Below are positions 1 through 7,110 of a stretch of DNA of 42,577 nt, piece after piece. Numbering within the stretch: the stretch's first letter is position 1; the number at the start of each line of letters is the position of its first letter. A model generated the notes under the pieces. The model was not told the DNA's origin, searched no databases, and saw only the letters and a program-made list of their open reading frames with translations. Source of the DNA: Hydrogenophaga sp. (lineage in GTDB: Bacteria; Pseudomonadota; Gammaproteobacteria; Burkholderiales; Burkholderiaceae_C). The position numbers were made by a program, and so were the translations under genes. The stretch is from assembly GCF_019264445.1 (NCBI RefSeq), contig NZ_JAHVAB010000013.1, forward strand, positions 1 through 42,577. Reading direction: 5' to 3'.

Positions 1-201
1 GGCCACCGCTTCGTGTGCCCCGAAGCGCCGGCCCGCCTGGCGCAGCAGCTCCCGCGCGCGCGGGTGCTCGCCCAGCTGCGCCATGGCAATGCCGCGCAAG
101 GCCAGCGCGGGCGGGTCGTCGCGCAGCGCCACGCGCTTGAGCGCGCCGAGCGCATCGCCGGCGGCGAGGGCCCGGGCGCTGGCGGAGATCAGGGAGTCCA
201 T
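1..201 (-). CDS. N-terminus of TPR-like protein (truncated by window edge)
   Basis: An open frame starts at an ATG (199-201, minus strand) and runs off the left edge after 67 codons. The residues form Ala/Leu-rich helical pairs such as ALALRGIAMAQLGEHPRARE, with the spacing of a tetratricopeptide repeat. From memory this resembles the N-terminus of a Burkholderiales family with TPR-like helices followed by a winged helix-turn-helix, but the DNA-binding part is not in the window, so the role stays open. It lies 48 bp downstream of the SLATT-like gene on the same strand and could be co-transcribed with it. Confidence 0.45.
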   Translation of the reverse strand, partial: MDSLISASARALAAGDALGALKRVALRDDPPALALRGIAMAQLGEHPRARELLRQAGRRFGAHEAVA

Positions 202-249
202 GGCCGCAGGCTACACCGTCCGGCCTGGGTGATGGCGATGGGTGTGCGG

Positions 250-912
250 CTAGATCGGTGCGTTGAGCAAGGGCTTGAGCATGGCGCTGTAGCCCAGCAT
301 GTCCGACATGAAGACGATCTCGATGCTGAGCAAAGCCAGATGCGGAATGTGCTCGATGAAGCGCAGGAAGTAGTACTGCGTAAGTTCGATCAGGCGCACC
401 AGCCCGGTGACGCCGGCAGGTCCCTTCATGTCCAGCAGGGTGCGGCGGAAGTCGTTGCGGTGGTGGGGTTCGGTGTCGGTGATGATGAGGTGGTACTCGT
501 GCTCGTAGACGGCCTGCTTGTCGCTCGCCAGCTGGTTGCCGCCCGCGTTGTATTCGCGTTCGATGGAGCGCACCAGCTTCTTGATGCGGTCGCCGCATTC
601 GTTGAGCTGCTCGGCCCGCACCTCGTGGTGGGCGGTGCCGGCCGTCACCGAGTACACCAGCACCGACACCGCCAGAAAGGCGGTCATTGCGGTCAGCACC
701 TGGTTGTTGAACTTCAGCGGTATGCCGGTGAGCTGCAGCAGCGCAATGAGGATCAGGCCCAGGGAAAAGATGGTGGACGTGATGAAGTAGGCCTTGCTCT
801 TGTAGCGCAGCCGCACCGACGCCGCAAACCGCGCACTGGCCGTGGTCTTCATCGACTCGATGAACCGCTCGGTCGGGTTGTTGCCCGTGTGGGGCGAGGT
901 GTGCGACGACAT
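250..912 (-). CDS. SLATT-like two-helix membrane protein
   Basis: This is a small protein (about 220 aa) with a charged N-terminal helix (ARFAASVRLRYKSKAYF), two closely spaced hydrophobic helices (YFITSTIFSLGLILIALLQL and VLTAMTAFLAVSVLVYSVTA) and a long cytosolic alpha-helical tail starting HHEVRAEQLNECGDRIKKL. That architecture matches SLATT domains, predicted pore-forming effectors of nucleotide-signalling and reverse-transcriptase defence systems. No sensor, cyclase, SLOG or RT gene is adjacent within the window. The start is uncertain. An open frame extends to a GTG at 999, but its first 29 residues look non-coding, so ATG 912 was chosen. ATG 852, just before the domain, is also possible, and none has a strong ribosome binding site. 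The SLATT assignment rests on pattern recognition; the function is inferred. Confidence 0.7.
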   Translation of the reverse strand: MSSHTSPHTGNNPTERFIESMKTTASARFAASVRLRYKSKAYFITSTIFSLGLILIALLQLTGIPLKFNNQVLTAMTAFLAVSVLVYSVTAGTAHHEVRAEQLNECGDRIKKLVRSIEREYNAGGNQLASDKQAVYEHEYHLIITDTEPHHRNDFRRTLLDMKGPAGVTGLVRLIELTQYYFLRFIEHIPHLALLSIEIVFMSDMLGYSAMLKPLLNAPI

Positions 913-1109
913 GAGCCAGCCCCAGAGGCGCTGTGCGGCGTGAACGAGTGGGTGGGGGGTCGGTTGCATGAGCGCTGCTGGATGGGGGCGCGGGGTCACA
1001 TCCGCCGCCTGTCGCGCTCAATGATCTTGAGAAATAGACACTTTTGGTCTAGGTATTAACCCTGAAATTTGCCCCAGTGTTTGGGCGCCTGGCCAGACCC
1101 GGCGGCCGA

Positions 1110-2051
1110 CTACAGATCGGTGCGCCGGTGCGGGAGCTGCGAGCTGGGGCGGGCTTCTGTCAGGTCGTTGCGCGCCAGCGTGGCCAGGAGCAGCGCTTCA
1201 CCGCGCCCCGCCTGCGCCAGCACGGCGCCCATCGGTCCGCACACGGTGCTCAGGCCACCGTAGGTGGTGCTGCCTTCTGGCCCGCAGGCGTTGGCGTAGG
1301 CCACGTACAGGCGGTTTTCCAGGGCGCGGGCGGGCAGCAGCACGCGCTGCACTTCGTCGAACTCGATCATGTTGGCGGTGGGCACGAGCACGGCGTCGGC
1401 GCCCTGCAGCGCGAGCATGCGCGCGGGTTCGGGGAATTCGATGTCGTAGCAGACCAGCAGGCCCAGGCGCCAGCCGCGCCACGCGAACACGGCGGGTGCC
1501 TGCGGGCCGGGGCTGAACTGCGCGCGGTCCACGTCGCCAAACAGGTGGGTCTTGCGGTAGTGGGCCAGGCGCTGGCCGGCCGCGTCGATGAACTGCACGG
1601 CGTTGTAGGGCCGGCCTTCGGTGTGGCGTTCGGGGTAACCGTAGACGATGGCTACGCGGTGGCGCTGCGCGAGGGTGGCCACGGCTTGCGAGAGCGGGCC
1701 GTCGGCTGGCTCGGCGAGCGCGGCGATGTGTGCGGCACCGATCTGGTAGCCGGTGAGCGACATTTCCGGGCACACCAGCAGGGCGGCGCCTTGTGCGCTG
1801 GCTTGGGCGGCGGCGGTGTCGAGAGCGGCCAGTGCGTGGGCGGGTGTGGGGGCGTAGGGGCTCTGCCAGAGCGCGAGGGTGAGGGCTTCGACAGGCTCAG
1901 CCCGAACGGAGGTGGGCTCGCCTCGAACGGAGGTGGACGCTGCTCGAATGGAGGTGGGCTCGGCACGAACGGAGACAGGTTCGGTCCGAACGGAAGCAGG
2001 TTCGGCTCCAGCGGGAGGGGGCTCGGCCCGAACGGCGGGAGGCGTGGGCAT
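1110..2051 (-). CDS. davA: 5-aminovaleramidase-like carbon-nitrogen hydrolase (DavA) with repeat-derived N-terminus
   Basis: This is a nitrilase-superfamily amidase. The triad is visible as Glu96 (CPEMSLTGY), Lys167 (YRKTHLFGD) and Cys201 (LLVCYDIEFPE). The core closely resembles Pseudomonas DavA as I recall it, including IVYGYPER, the triad blocks and VPTANM. DavA hydrolyses 5-aminovaleramide to 5-aminovalerate, the step after DavB, and davB lies in the same gene string. The first 56 residues are unusual: they consist of a heptapeptide repeated about seven times ([SAP]-[VI]-R-[AT]-E-P-x), encoded by a 21-bp tandem array, before the family core begins at LTLALWQ. There is no ATG, GTG or TTG codon between Met1 and the core, so the repeat is probably translated. 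The ATG lies 3 nt after the beta-lactamase stop codon, which suggests coupled translation. Confidence 0.8.
   Translation of the reverse strand: MPTPPAVRAEPPPAGAEPASVRTEPVSVRAEPTSIRAASTSVRGEPTSVRAEPVEALTLALWQSPYAPTPAHALAALDTAAAQASAQGAALLVCPEMSLTGYQIGAAHIAALAEPADGPLSQAVATLAQRHRVAIVYGYPERHTEGRPYNAVQFIDAAGQRLAHYRKTHLFGDVDRAQFSPGPQAPAVFAWRGWRLGLLVCYDIEFPEPARMLALQGADAVLVPTANMIEFDEVQRVLLPARALENRLYVAYANACGPEGSTTYGGLSTVCGPMGAVLAQAGRGEALLLATLARNDLTEARPSSQLPHRRTDL
1886..1909. repeat. Short interspersed repeat, copy 1
   Basis: The 24-mer begins cttcgacaggctcag and ends gaacgg. The copy at 2961-2984 matches it at 21 of 24 positions. Sequences of this form are very common short intergenic elements in beta- and gammaproteobacteria, often read as SVRAEPVEA or LSLSKG when they fall inside open frames. 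Here the copy lies inside the davA coding frame and contributes EPVEA. Confidence 0.75.
1904..2040. repeat. Degenerate 21-bp tandem repeat, about seven units
   Basis: The hexamer gaacgg, or a one- or two-base variant, begins at 1904, 1925, 1946, 1967, 1988, 2009 and 2030, an exact 21-bp period. The units share the form cgaacggaggtgggctcg with drift. Because 21 is a multiple of 3 the array stays in frame and encodes heptapeptides at the N-terminus of the davA-like protein. The right-hand end of the 24-bp interspersed repeat at 1886-1909 is the first unit, so the array probably grew by duplication from that element. Confidence 0.9.
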
Positions 2052-2054
2052 GGG

Positions 2055-2933
2055 TCAGGCCACCAGGCTGGCGGCCAGGCGGGCCACGCTGGCCAGGGTG
2101 GCTTCTTTCACCGTGCTGCTCGCCGTGCTTTCGGCGAGGTAGGCGGTGATGATGAGTGGCGCGCGGCCGTGGGTGGGCCAGGCGATGCCGATGTCGTTGG
2201 CGTCGGTCCGGTTGGTGCCGGTTTTGTCGCCCACGCGCCAGCCGGTGGGCAGGCCCGCGCGCAGGCGCTTGTCGCCGGTGGTGTTGGCCACCAGCCATTG
2301 CTGCAGCTGCTGGCGCGACGCGGGCGAGAGCGCGTTGCCGAGCAGCAGCTTCTGCATCGTGAGCGCCATGGCGCGTGGCGTGGTGGTGTCGAGCAGGGCG
2401 GCGGCGGTGCCGGTGTTGAGCTCGGTTTCGCGGCGGTCCAGGCGCGTGGTGTCGTCGCCGAGTTCGCGCGCAAAGCGGGTGAGCGCGGCGGGGCCGCCGT
2501 AGCTGTCCAGAATGAAGTTGGCCGCGCTGTTGTCGCTGGTGGTGATGGTGGCTTCGCACAGGCCGCCCAGGCTCATGCCCTGCGCGGTGTCGGCGAAGCG
2601 CTCGGTGACCGGGGAGTAGGTGACGAGCTCGCCCTTGGTGTAGGTGATGCGCCGCTCCAGCGACTCCTGGCCGCGGTCCACCCGCGCGAGCACCAGCGCG
2701 CTGGCCAGCGCCTTGAAGGAGCTGAGCATCATGAAGCGCTCGTCGGCGCGGTGGCCGTGCAGCTGGCCGGTGGCGGTGTCGAGGATGGTGACGCCCAGGC
2801 GGCCTTGCGCGGTGGTTTCGAGCTGCTGCAGCTGCGCGCTGAGGTCAGAAGCGGCGCGGGCGCGGGTGGGGACGAAGAAGGCGCTGGTCAGGGCCAGCGC
2901 GGTGGCGGTGGAGAAGTGGCGGCGTTGGATCAT
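2055..2933 (-). CDS. Class A serine beta-lactamase
   Basis: This 292-aa protein hydrolyses beta-lactams in the periplasm. All class A landmarks are present: Ser71-Ser-Phe-Lys74 (SxxK), Ser133-Asp-Asn135 (SDN), Glu169 in ExxLN (ETELN) and Lys237-Thr-Gly (KTG). The N-terminus MIQRRHFS followed by a hydrophobic stretch to ARA is a Tat-type signal peptide. The ATG at 2933 was chosen because it gives this signal; the open frame upstream of it encodes Arg/Pro-rich residues of no recognisable origin. It sits between davB (86 bp upstream) and davA (3 bp downstream) on the same strand. No integrase, IS or resistance-island signature is nearby, so it looks like a resident chromosomal gene. Spectrum cannot be read from sequence. 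Confidence 0.93.
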   Translation of the reverse strand: MIQRRHFSTATALALTSAFFVPTRARAASDLSAQLQQLETTAQGRLGVTILDTATGQLHGHRADERFMMLSSFKALASALVLARVDRGQESLERRITYTKGELVTYSPVTERFADTAQGMSLGGLCEATITTSDNSAANFILDSYGGPAALTRFARELGDDTTRLDRRETELNTGTAAALLDTTTPRAMALTMQKLLLGNALSPASRQQLQQWLVANTTGDKRLRAGLPTGWRVGDKTGTNRTDANDIGIAWPTHGRAPLIITAYLAESTASSTVKEATLASVARLAASLVA

Positions 2934-2960
2934 GGTGCGCACTCTAGCTGGGCTTTGGCC

Positions 2961-2984
2961 CTTCGACAGGCTCAGGGTGAACGG
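2961..2984. repeat. Short interspersed repeat, copy 2
   Basis: This is the second copy of the 24-mer at 1886-1909, reading cttcgacaggctcag then ggtgaacgg. It lies in the 86-bp spacer between davB and the beta-lactamase start, in the leader of the latter. A related fragment (gcgaacggcg) follows at 2992-3001. Confidence 0.75.
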
Positions 2985-3019
2985 TGTGTGGGCGAACGGC
3001 GTACGAGCGGCCATGGGCC

Positions 3020-4696
3020 TCAGTCGGGCAGCGCCATCGGCCCCAGCTCGGCAAACACATCGCCCGGCCCGGGGTTGCTCGCGTGCGTGTGGCCGCCCAG
3101 GTGCTTCACGATGCCCCACACCGCGTTGAGCGAGGTCTGCACCGCGCCTTCGACCCACGCGGGTGTGAACGACACGTCGTCGCCCGCGATGAAGATGCCG
3201 CGCTTTGCGGGCGCAAAGTCGTCCTGCATGAAGTGGCTGTACATGCGGTGGTTGTAGCGGTAGTGGCCGGGCAGCGCGCCCTTGAAGGCGCCCAGGAAAT
3301 GCGGGTCCGCTTCCCACGACACGCTGATCGGGTCGCCAATGATGTGGCTCGCGATGTCCACGTCGGGGTAGATCTTTTGCAGCGCCTGCAGGGCGAGCTG
3401 CACGCGTCGCTCGGTGCTGTGCGGCAGCATCTTGAGCGCGTCGCCCATCCAGGCGTAGCTCAGGCAGATCACGCCGGGCTGGTCGGGCCCGTTGTCAAAC
3501 AGGTAGGTGCCGCGCGTGAGCCGGTCGGTGAGCGTCATGCCCATGGTGGGCCAGCCGTTGGCCTTCAGGTCGTTCCAGAAAGGGCGGTCCACCATCACGA
3601 AGGTTTTGGACGACTGCATGTAGCGCGTGCGGTCCAGCGCCATCCAGTGCTTCTGCGAAAACAGCGACTCTTCCACCGCGATCTGCGTCGTCAGCAGCCA
3701 GCTCTGGCAGGTGGTGAGCACGGCGGGGTAGGTGCGCGTGTGGCCCCAGGTGTCGGTCACGGCGAGTTCGTTGCTCGCGGCGCGGGCAATGGCTGTCACG
3801 CCCGCGCGCGGCGCGCCGCGGTGCAGGCTGGCCAGCGTGGTGCCGGCGGGCCAGTGGCGCAGCTCGCTGGCGGCGGGGGCGTGTTGCCACAGGCCCAGAG
3901 GCACCTGCTGCGCACCGCCCACGATGAGGTGCTGGTTCTCGTCGCAACCCGTGAGCACCACGCGCAGGATTTCCAGCATGGAGTTGGGAAAGTCCGAGTC
4001 CCAGCCGCCGGTGCCAAAGCCCACCTGGCCAAACACCTCGCGGTGCTGGAAAGACAGCTTCGAGAACGCCTGCGAGGTGGCCACAAAGTCGTAAAACGTG
4101 CGGTCGTCCCAGAGCGGCACGAGCCGGTCCCACAGGGCTTTGAGGGCGGGTGCATCGCGCTCGCGCAGCGCCTGCTGCAGGCCGGTGAAGCCCGCGCCTT
4201 CTTCCAGCGCTTCGGCCCAGGCCTGTGCCACCTCGGCAAACAGCGGCGGCAGGTCCGCCAGCGTGCGCGCCCAGTGGGTTTGCCCTTCCAGATCCACCAC
4301 GGTGCAGCAGGCGGCGGGCGTGAGCGGGTTGGGGAACGGCCGCGTGTGCAGGCCGAGCCGGTTCACGTAGTGGAAGAAGGCGGTGCTCGACGCCGGGAAG
4401 CGCATGCCGCCCAGCTCGGCCACCACACCCTGGCCGCCTTCAAACGCTTGCGAGCGCAGCCGCCCGCCCATGCGCGAAGCCTCGTACACCACGGGCTTGA
4501 GGCCCAGCTTCATCAGCTCATAAGCCGCCACCATGCCGGCCATGCCCGCGCCCACAATCGCCACCACTTGCCCCAGCCGCTCGGGCGGAATCTCGCCCAA
4601 GCCCTGCGGGTGGGCGATCCAGTCGTCAAAGGCAAACGGGAAGTCGGGCCCGAAGAGGGTGACGGGCGCGCAGGCGCTGCGCGGGGTGCTGGGCAT
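3020..4696 (-). CDS. davB: L-lysine 2-monooxygenase (flavin amine oxidase family)
   Basis: The enzyme oxidatively decarboxylates L-lysine to 5-aminovaleramide, the first step of the aminovalerate route. The 558-aa protein has the FAD dinucleotide motif GAGMAG at 49-54, the flavin amine oxidase block GGRLRSQAF, then ELGGMRFPASS and a C-terminal FAD-contacting GIFIAGDDVSFTPAWVEGA. Long stretches agree with remembered Pseudomonas putida DavB, such as FGPDFPFAFDDW, FGQVGFGTGGWDSDFPNSML and RTRYMQSSKTFVMVDRP. That separates it from tryptophan 2-monooxygenases. The ATG at 4696 has GGAGG about 8 nt upstream. It starts 16 bp after the exporter gene and shares a transcription unit with it; davA lies two genes downstream. 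Confidence 0.9.
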   Translation of the reverse strand: MPSTPRSACAPVTLFGPDFPFAFDDWIAHPQGLGEIPPERLGQVVAIVGAGMAGMVAAYELMKLGLKPVVYEASRMGGRLRSQAFEGGQGVVAELGGMRFPASSTAFFHYVNRLGLHTRPFPNPLTPAACCTVVDLEGQTHWARTLADLPPLFAEVAQAWAEALEEGAGFTGLQQALRERDAPALKALWDRLVPLWDDRTFYDFVATSQAFSKLSFQHREVFGQVGFGTGGWDSDFPNSMLEILRVVLTGCDENQHLIVGGAQQVPLGLWQHAPAASELRHWPAGTTLASLHRGAPRAGVTAIARAASNELAVTDTWGHTRTYPAVLTTCQSWLLTTQIAVEESLFSQKHWMALDRTRYMQSSKTFVMVDRPFWNDLKANGWPTMGMTLTDRLTRGTYLFDNGPDQPGVICLSYAWMGDALKMLPHSTERRVQLALQALQKIYPDVDIASHIIGDPISVSWEADPHFLGAFKGALPGHYRYNHRMYSHFMQDDFAPAKRGIFIAGDDVSFTPAWVEGAVQTSLNAVWGIVKHLGGHTHASNPGPGDVFAELGPMALPD

Positions 4697-4712
4697 GCGG
4701 GCGCCTCCGGGT

Positions 4713-5342
4713 TCAGAACAGGCTGCGCAGCAACCAGAGGGCCGTGCCCCACATCATCAAGGCCACCAGGCCGTCCAGCGCGCGCCACACGTGCAGCGAA
4801 TTGAGCCGGCGGCCCAGCCAGAAAGCCGCCGCACCCAGGGTCACGAACCACACCAGCGAGCCGGTGGCCGCGCCCAGGCCAAAGGTGGTGCTGCCCTGGC
4901 CATACGCCAGCGAAGCCGTGCCGATGAGCACGGCGGTGTCGAGCCAGGCGTGCGGGTTCAGGAAAGAAAAAGCCAGCGCAGACAGCACCGCCTTGCGCGG
5001 CGACACCGGCTCGGCCGCCACGCGGCCACTGTCGTCCAGCTCCAGGGCGCGCGGGCGCAGAAAGCGCTGAAATGCCTGCCAGCCGTACACCGTGAGGAAC
5101 AGCGCGCCAGCGCCCACCAGGGCGCCCATCAGCTTGTCCGACAGGCCACCGAGCTGCGCCAGCCCCAGCACCCCCAGGCCAATCAGCACCACGTCGGCCA
5201 GGGCGCAGGTGAGCACGGTGAGCCACAGGTGCTGCCGCTGCAGACCCATGCGCAGCACATGCGCGTTTTGCGGGCCAATCGCCATGATCAGCGACATGCT
5301 CAGCACCATGCCGGCGGTGAAAGTGGGGAAGGCGAGGGTCAT
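4713..5342 (-). CDS. LysE/ArgO-family basic amino acid exporter
   Basis: This is a 209-aa inner membrane protein with about six hydrophobic segments and the LysE-family signatures MAIGPQNAHVLRMG near the N-terminus and FLNPHAWLDTAVLIG in the middle. The family exports lysine and arginine and protects cells against basic amino acid overload. The start at ATG 5342 has CCGGAG about 9 nt upstream; an in-frame start 30 bp earlier is less likely. It is the first gene of the string exporter-davB-bla-davA, so one transcript would carry both disposal routes for lysine, export and oxidation. The usual partner regulator (ArgP/LysG) is not adjacent but lies at 11923, facing away. Confidence 0.88.
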   Translation of the reverse strand: MTLAFPTFTAGMVLSMSLIMAIGPQNAHVLRMGLQRQHLWLTVLTCALADVVLIGLGVLGLAQLGGLSDKLMGALVGAGALFLTVYGWQAFQRFLRPRALELDDSGRVAAEPVSPRKAVLSALAFSFLNPHAWLDTAVLIGTASLAYGQGSTTFGLGAATGSLVWFVTLGAAAFWLGRRLNSLHVWRALDGLVALMMWGTALWLLRSLF

Positions 5343-5419
5343 GACAACAGCTCCGGAAACCTGGGGGGCCACGCAGGGGGTGGCGGGTGAATGGGCGGGA
5401 GTGTGCCTGTTTGCTGTAT

Positions 5420-5460
5420 TTGATTAAATGAAATCAATTTGAAATTTGGTTGATCAAATT
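5420..5460. promoter_or_regulatory. AT-rich palindromic region upstream of the lysine exporter operon
   Basis: In otherwise GC-rich DNA this stretch is strikingly AT-rich. It holds TTGATT (5420-5425) facing AATCAA (5432-5437), the self-complementary TTGATCAA (5450-5457), and AATTT (5443-5447) facing AAATT (5456-5460). It sits about 80 bp upstream of the minus-strand exporter start and about 100 bp upstream of the plus-strand lipoprotein gene. The position and symmetry fit a binding site for a regulator such as ArgP or Lrp. The binding protein is a guess. Confidence 0.45.
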
Positions 5461-5558
5461 CTTCTTGATATTGGAGGGTGACGAGGCCATTTGTTACCTG
5501 ATGTATCCTCCCGCGCATGCTTCGGCCTCCTGCCAGGCAAACACAACCAAGGATTCGA

Positions 5559-6431
5559 ATGAGCATCGTCTTTCGTTGGCTGGTGGCGGTCAGTGCGCTG
5601 ATGGCTCTGGGCGCGTGTGCACCCTTTTACAAACCCCTGGCCTCCGAGGAACGGGCACGCATCAAGGAAGCCGATCTGCGTGTCGTGGTGGCGCAAGAGA
5701 CCTTCATGTTCACCGCTCAAGGTTCCAATGTGAGCGCGGCGCTGGGTGGCGGACTGATCGGCGCACTGATCGACTCGTCTGTCCAGCGATCGCGGCAGAA
5801 GGACATGGCGTCGCAGATCCAGGCCACGGTGGGTCCGCTGCTCGAGGTGGACTACCGCGTCGAAGCCACTGCCGCGGTCAATGCGCTCCAGCAGACCACC
5901 GCCTTTCCGCTGAAGCTCAGCTCGGCCCAGGTGCTCGCCGGCATGCCCGGCCGGCGCGAGCACGAGGCACGCATCGCGGCCACGGGCAAATCGCCTTCCT
6001 ATCTGCTCATGTGGGTTCACTACGAAATCGCAGCCGACCTGAGCGTTTTCAGCACACGCAGCACGGTGCAGCTCTGGCAGGACGGCAAGCCCGAATCGAC
6101 CTATCGAGCCGGCGTGGTCTACCAGACCCGACTGACCGGCGGCACCCGAGAGGCGCTCATGAAACGCCTGACCGACAACCAGGGCAGCCGGCTGCGAGCG
6201 CTGATGCGCGAATCGATGCAGGAGAGCCTTCGCATGGTTGCCGCCGATCTGGCGGCTGCACCAGCCGCCAGCGCGGCCCGCAGTGGGCCACTCCGTTCGG
6301 CCAGCGTCTGGACGCAGGGCGTCTGGGTACCGGTCAAGGACATGAGGCTCATAGACGAAACACCTGTGCGCCAGTTTCTTCGCAGCGACGAGGGCGCGCT
6401 GTTGTCCATCGGCACGGAGACCGAATCATGA
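5559..6431 (+). CDS. Lipoprotein of unknown function
   Basis: This 290-aa protein has a lipoprotein signal peptide: MSIVFRW, a hydrophobic core and the lipobox LGAC with the acceptor Cys at about residue 21. A glycine-rich hydrophobic segment (SAALGGGLIGALIDSSVQ) follows near residue 60, and the rest looks soluble. I recognise no enzymatic motif. ATG 5559 has AAGGA 7 nt upstream and begins exactly at the signal peptide; an in-frame start at 5517 would add 14 residues without one. The stop codon overlaps the next start (ATGA), so the two genes are an operon and their products probably work together in the envelope. Confidence 0.8.
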   Translation: MSIVFRWLVAVSALMALGACAPFYKPLASEERARIKEADLRVVVAQETFMFTAQGSNVSAALGGGLIGALIDSSVQRSRQKDMASQIQATVGPLLEVDYRVEATAAVNALQQTTAFPLKLSSAQVLAGMPGRREHEARIAATGKSPSYLLMWVHYEIAADLSVFSTRSTVQLWQDGKPESTYRAGVVYQTRLTGGTREALMKRLTDNQGSRLRALMRESMQESLRMVAADLAAAPAASAARSGPLRSASVWTQGVWVPVKDMRLIDETPVRQFLRSDEGALLSIGTETES

Positions 6432-7099
6432 AATTGCCTGGTCGCCACGCGCTTGTGGTGTGTTTGTCTTTGCCACTCGCCGCCCATGCCCTGACCGACG
6501 ACGAGCCGCTGCCCATGCGCTACGAAGAGCCCGTCCAGGCGGGCGCGCCCGCTTCGCCAGGCACGCCCGCCGCTGCAAACGCTGTGCGGTTGGTGAACGG
6601 CTGCGCGTTGTATGTGACCCAGGTGGAGGACCTGCGTCGTTATCCCGAATATGTCGGTAACGTCAGTTTTGCGATGCCCGGCCCCTTGTCCACGCCGCTG
6701 TTCATGCAGTCGATTCGCGGCGCCAGTGGGCGCGACTGGACCGTTGAAGCGCTCAAGACGCTCAAGGGGCGCGGATTCCAGCCTTACATCGGAGAGAAGC
6801 CCGCTGGAGCAGGCACTGCCCTGGCGGTTGTCGCCGTCGATCTCCAGCTGGCGCACACATGGTCGGCGGGCCTCAACCTCTTGTCCCACGTGGTGCTGCG
6901 CGCGCGCTATCCGAATGGTGGATCCGAGGATGTTCGCCATTACCACGGCTTGGGCACCAAGCTGAACTGGGCCAACGGCAACGGTGAGTTCATGACCACG
7001 CTCAACCATGCCATGACCGACGCCCTGTCTGGCCTGGCCGCGGACGCTGCGTCGGTGTGCGCGGGTCAAAAACCGGCGGCGCAAACGGCCGGGGGTTGA
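6428..7099 (+). CDS. Exported protein of unknown function
   Basis: A 223-aa protein begins with a Sec-type signal peptide (MKLPGRHALVVCLSLPLAAHA, probable cleavage after AHA). A proline/alanine-rich linker follows, then a globular part containing one Cys near each end that could form a disulfide. No family is recognised. It is coupled to the preceding lipoprotein by a 4-base ATGA overlap. The gene ends 11 bp before the convergent eutR. Confidence 0.75.
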   Translation: MKLPGRHALVVCLSLPLAAHALTDDEPLPMRYEEPVQAGAPASPGTPAAANAVRLVNGCALYVTQVEDLRRYPEYVGNVSFAMPGPLSTPLFMQSIRGASGRDWTVEALKTLKGRGFQPYIGEKPAGAGTALAVVAVDLQLAHTWSAGLNLLSHVVLRARYPNGGSEDVRHYHGLGTKLNWANGNGEFMTTLNHAMTDALSGLAADAASVCAGQKPAAQTAGG

Positions 7100-7110
7100 C
7101 CAGCGCTGCG

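Noticed and set aside
1904..2040. The 21-bp array as a CRISPR
   Set aside because: Units are contiguous without unique spacers and encode a peptide repeat in frame.
2055..2933. The beta-lactamase as part of an acquired resistance island
   Set aside because: No integrase, transposase, integron site or further resistance gene is nearby, and codon use matches the neighbours. Only short interspersed repeats flank it.
1077..3257. A very long plus-strand open frame (over 700 codons) opposite davA and the beta-lactamase
   Set aside because: Its translation is Gly/His/Arg-rich with no family features, and the minus strand carries genes with complete catalytic motifs. It is a shadow frame caused by high GC.
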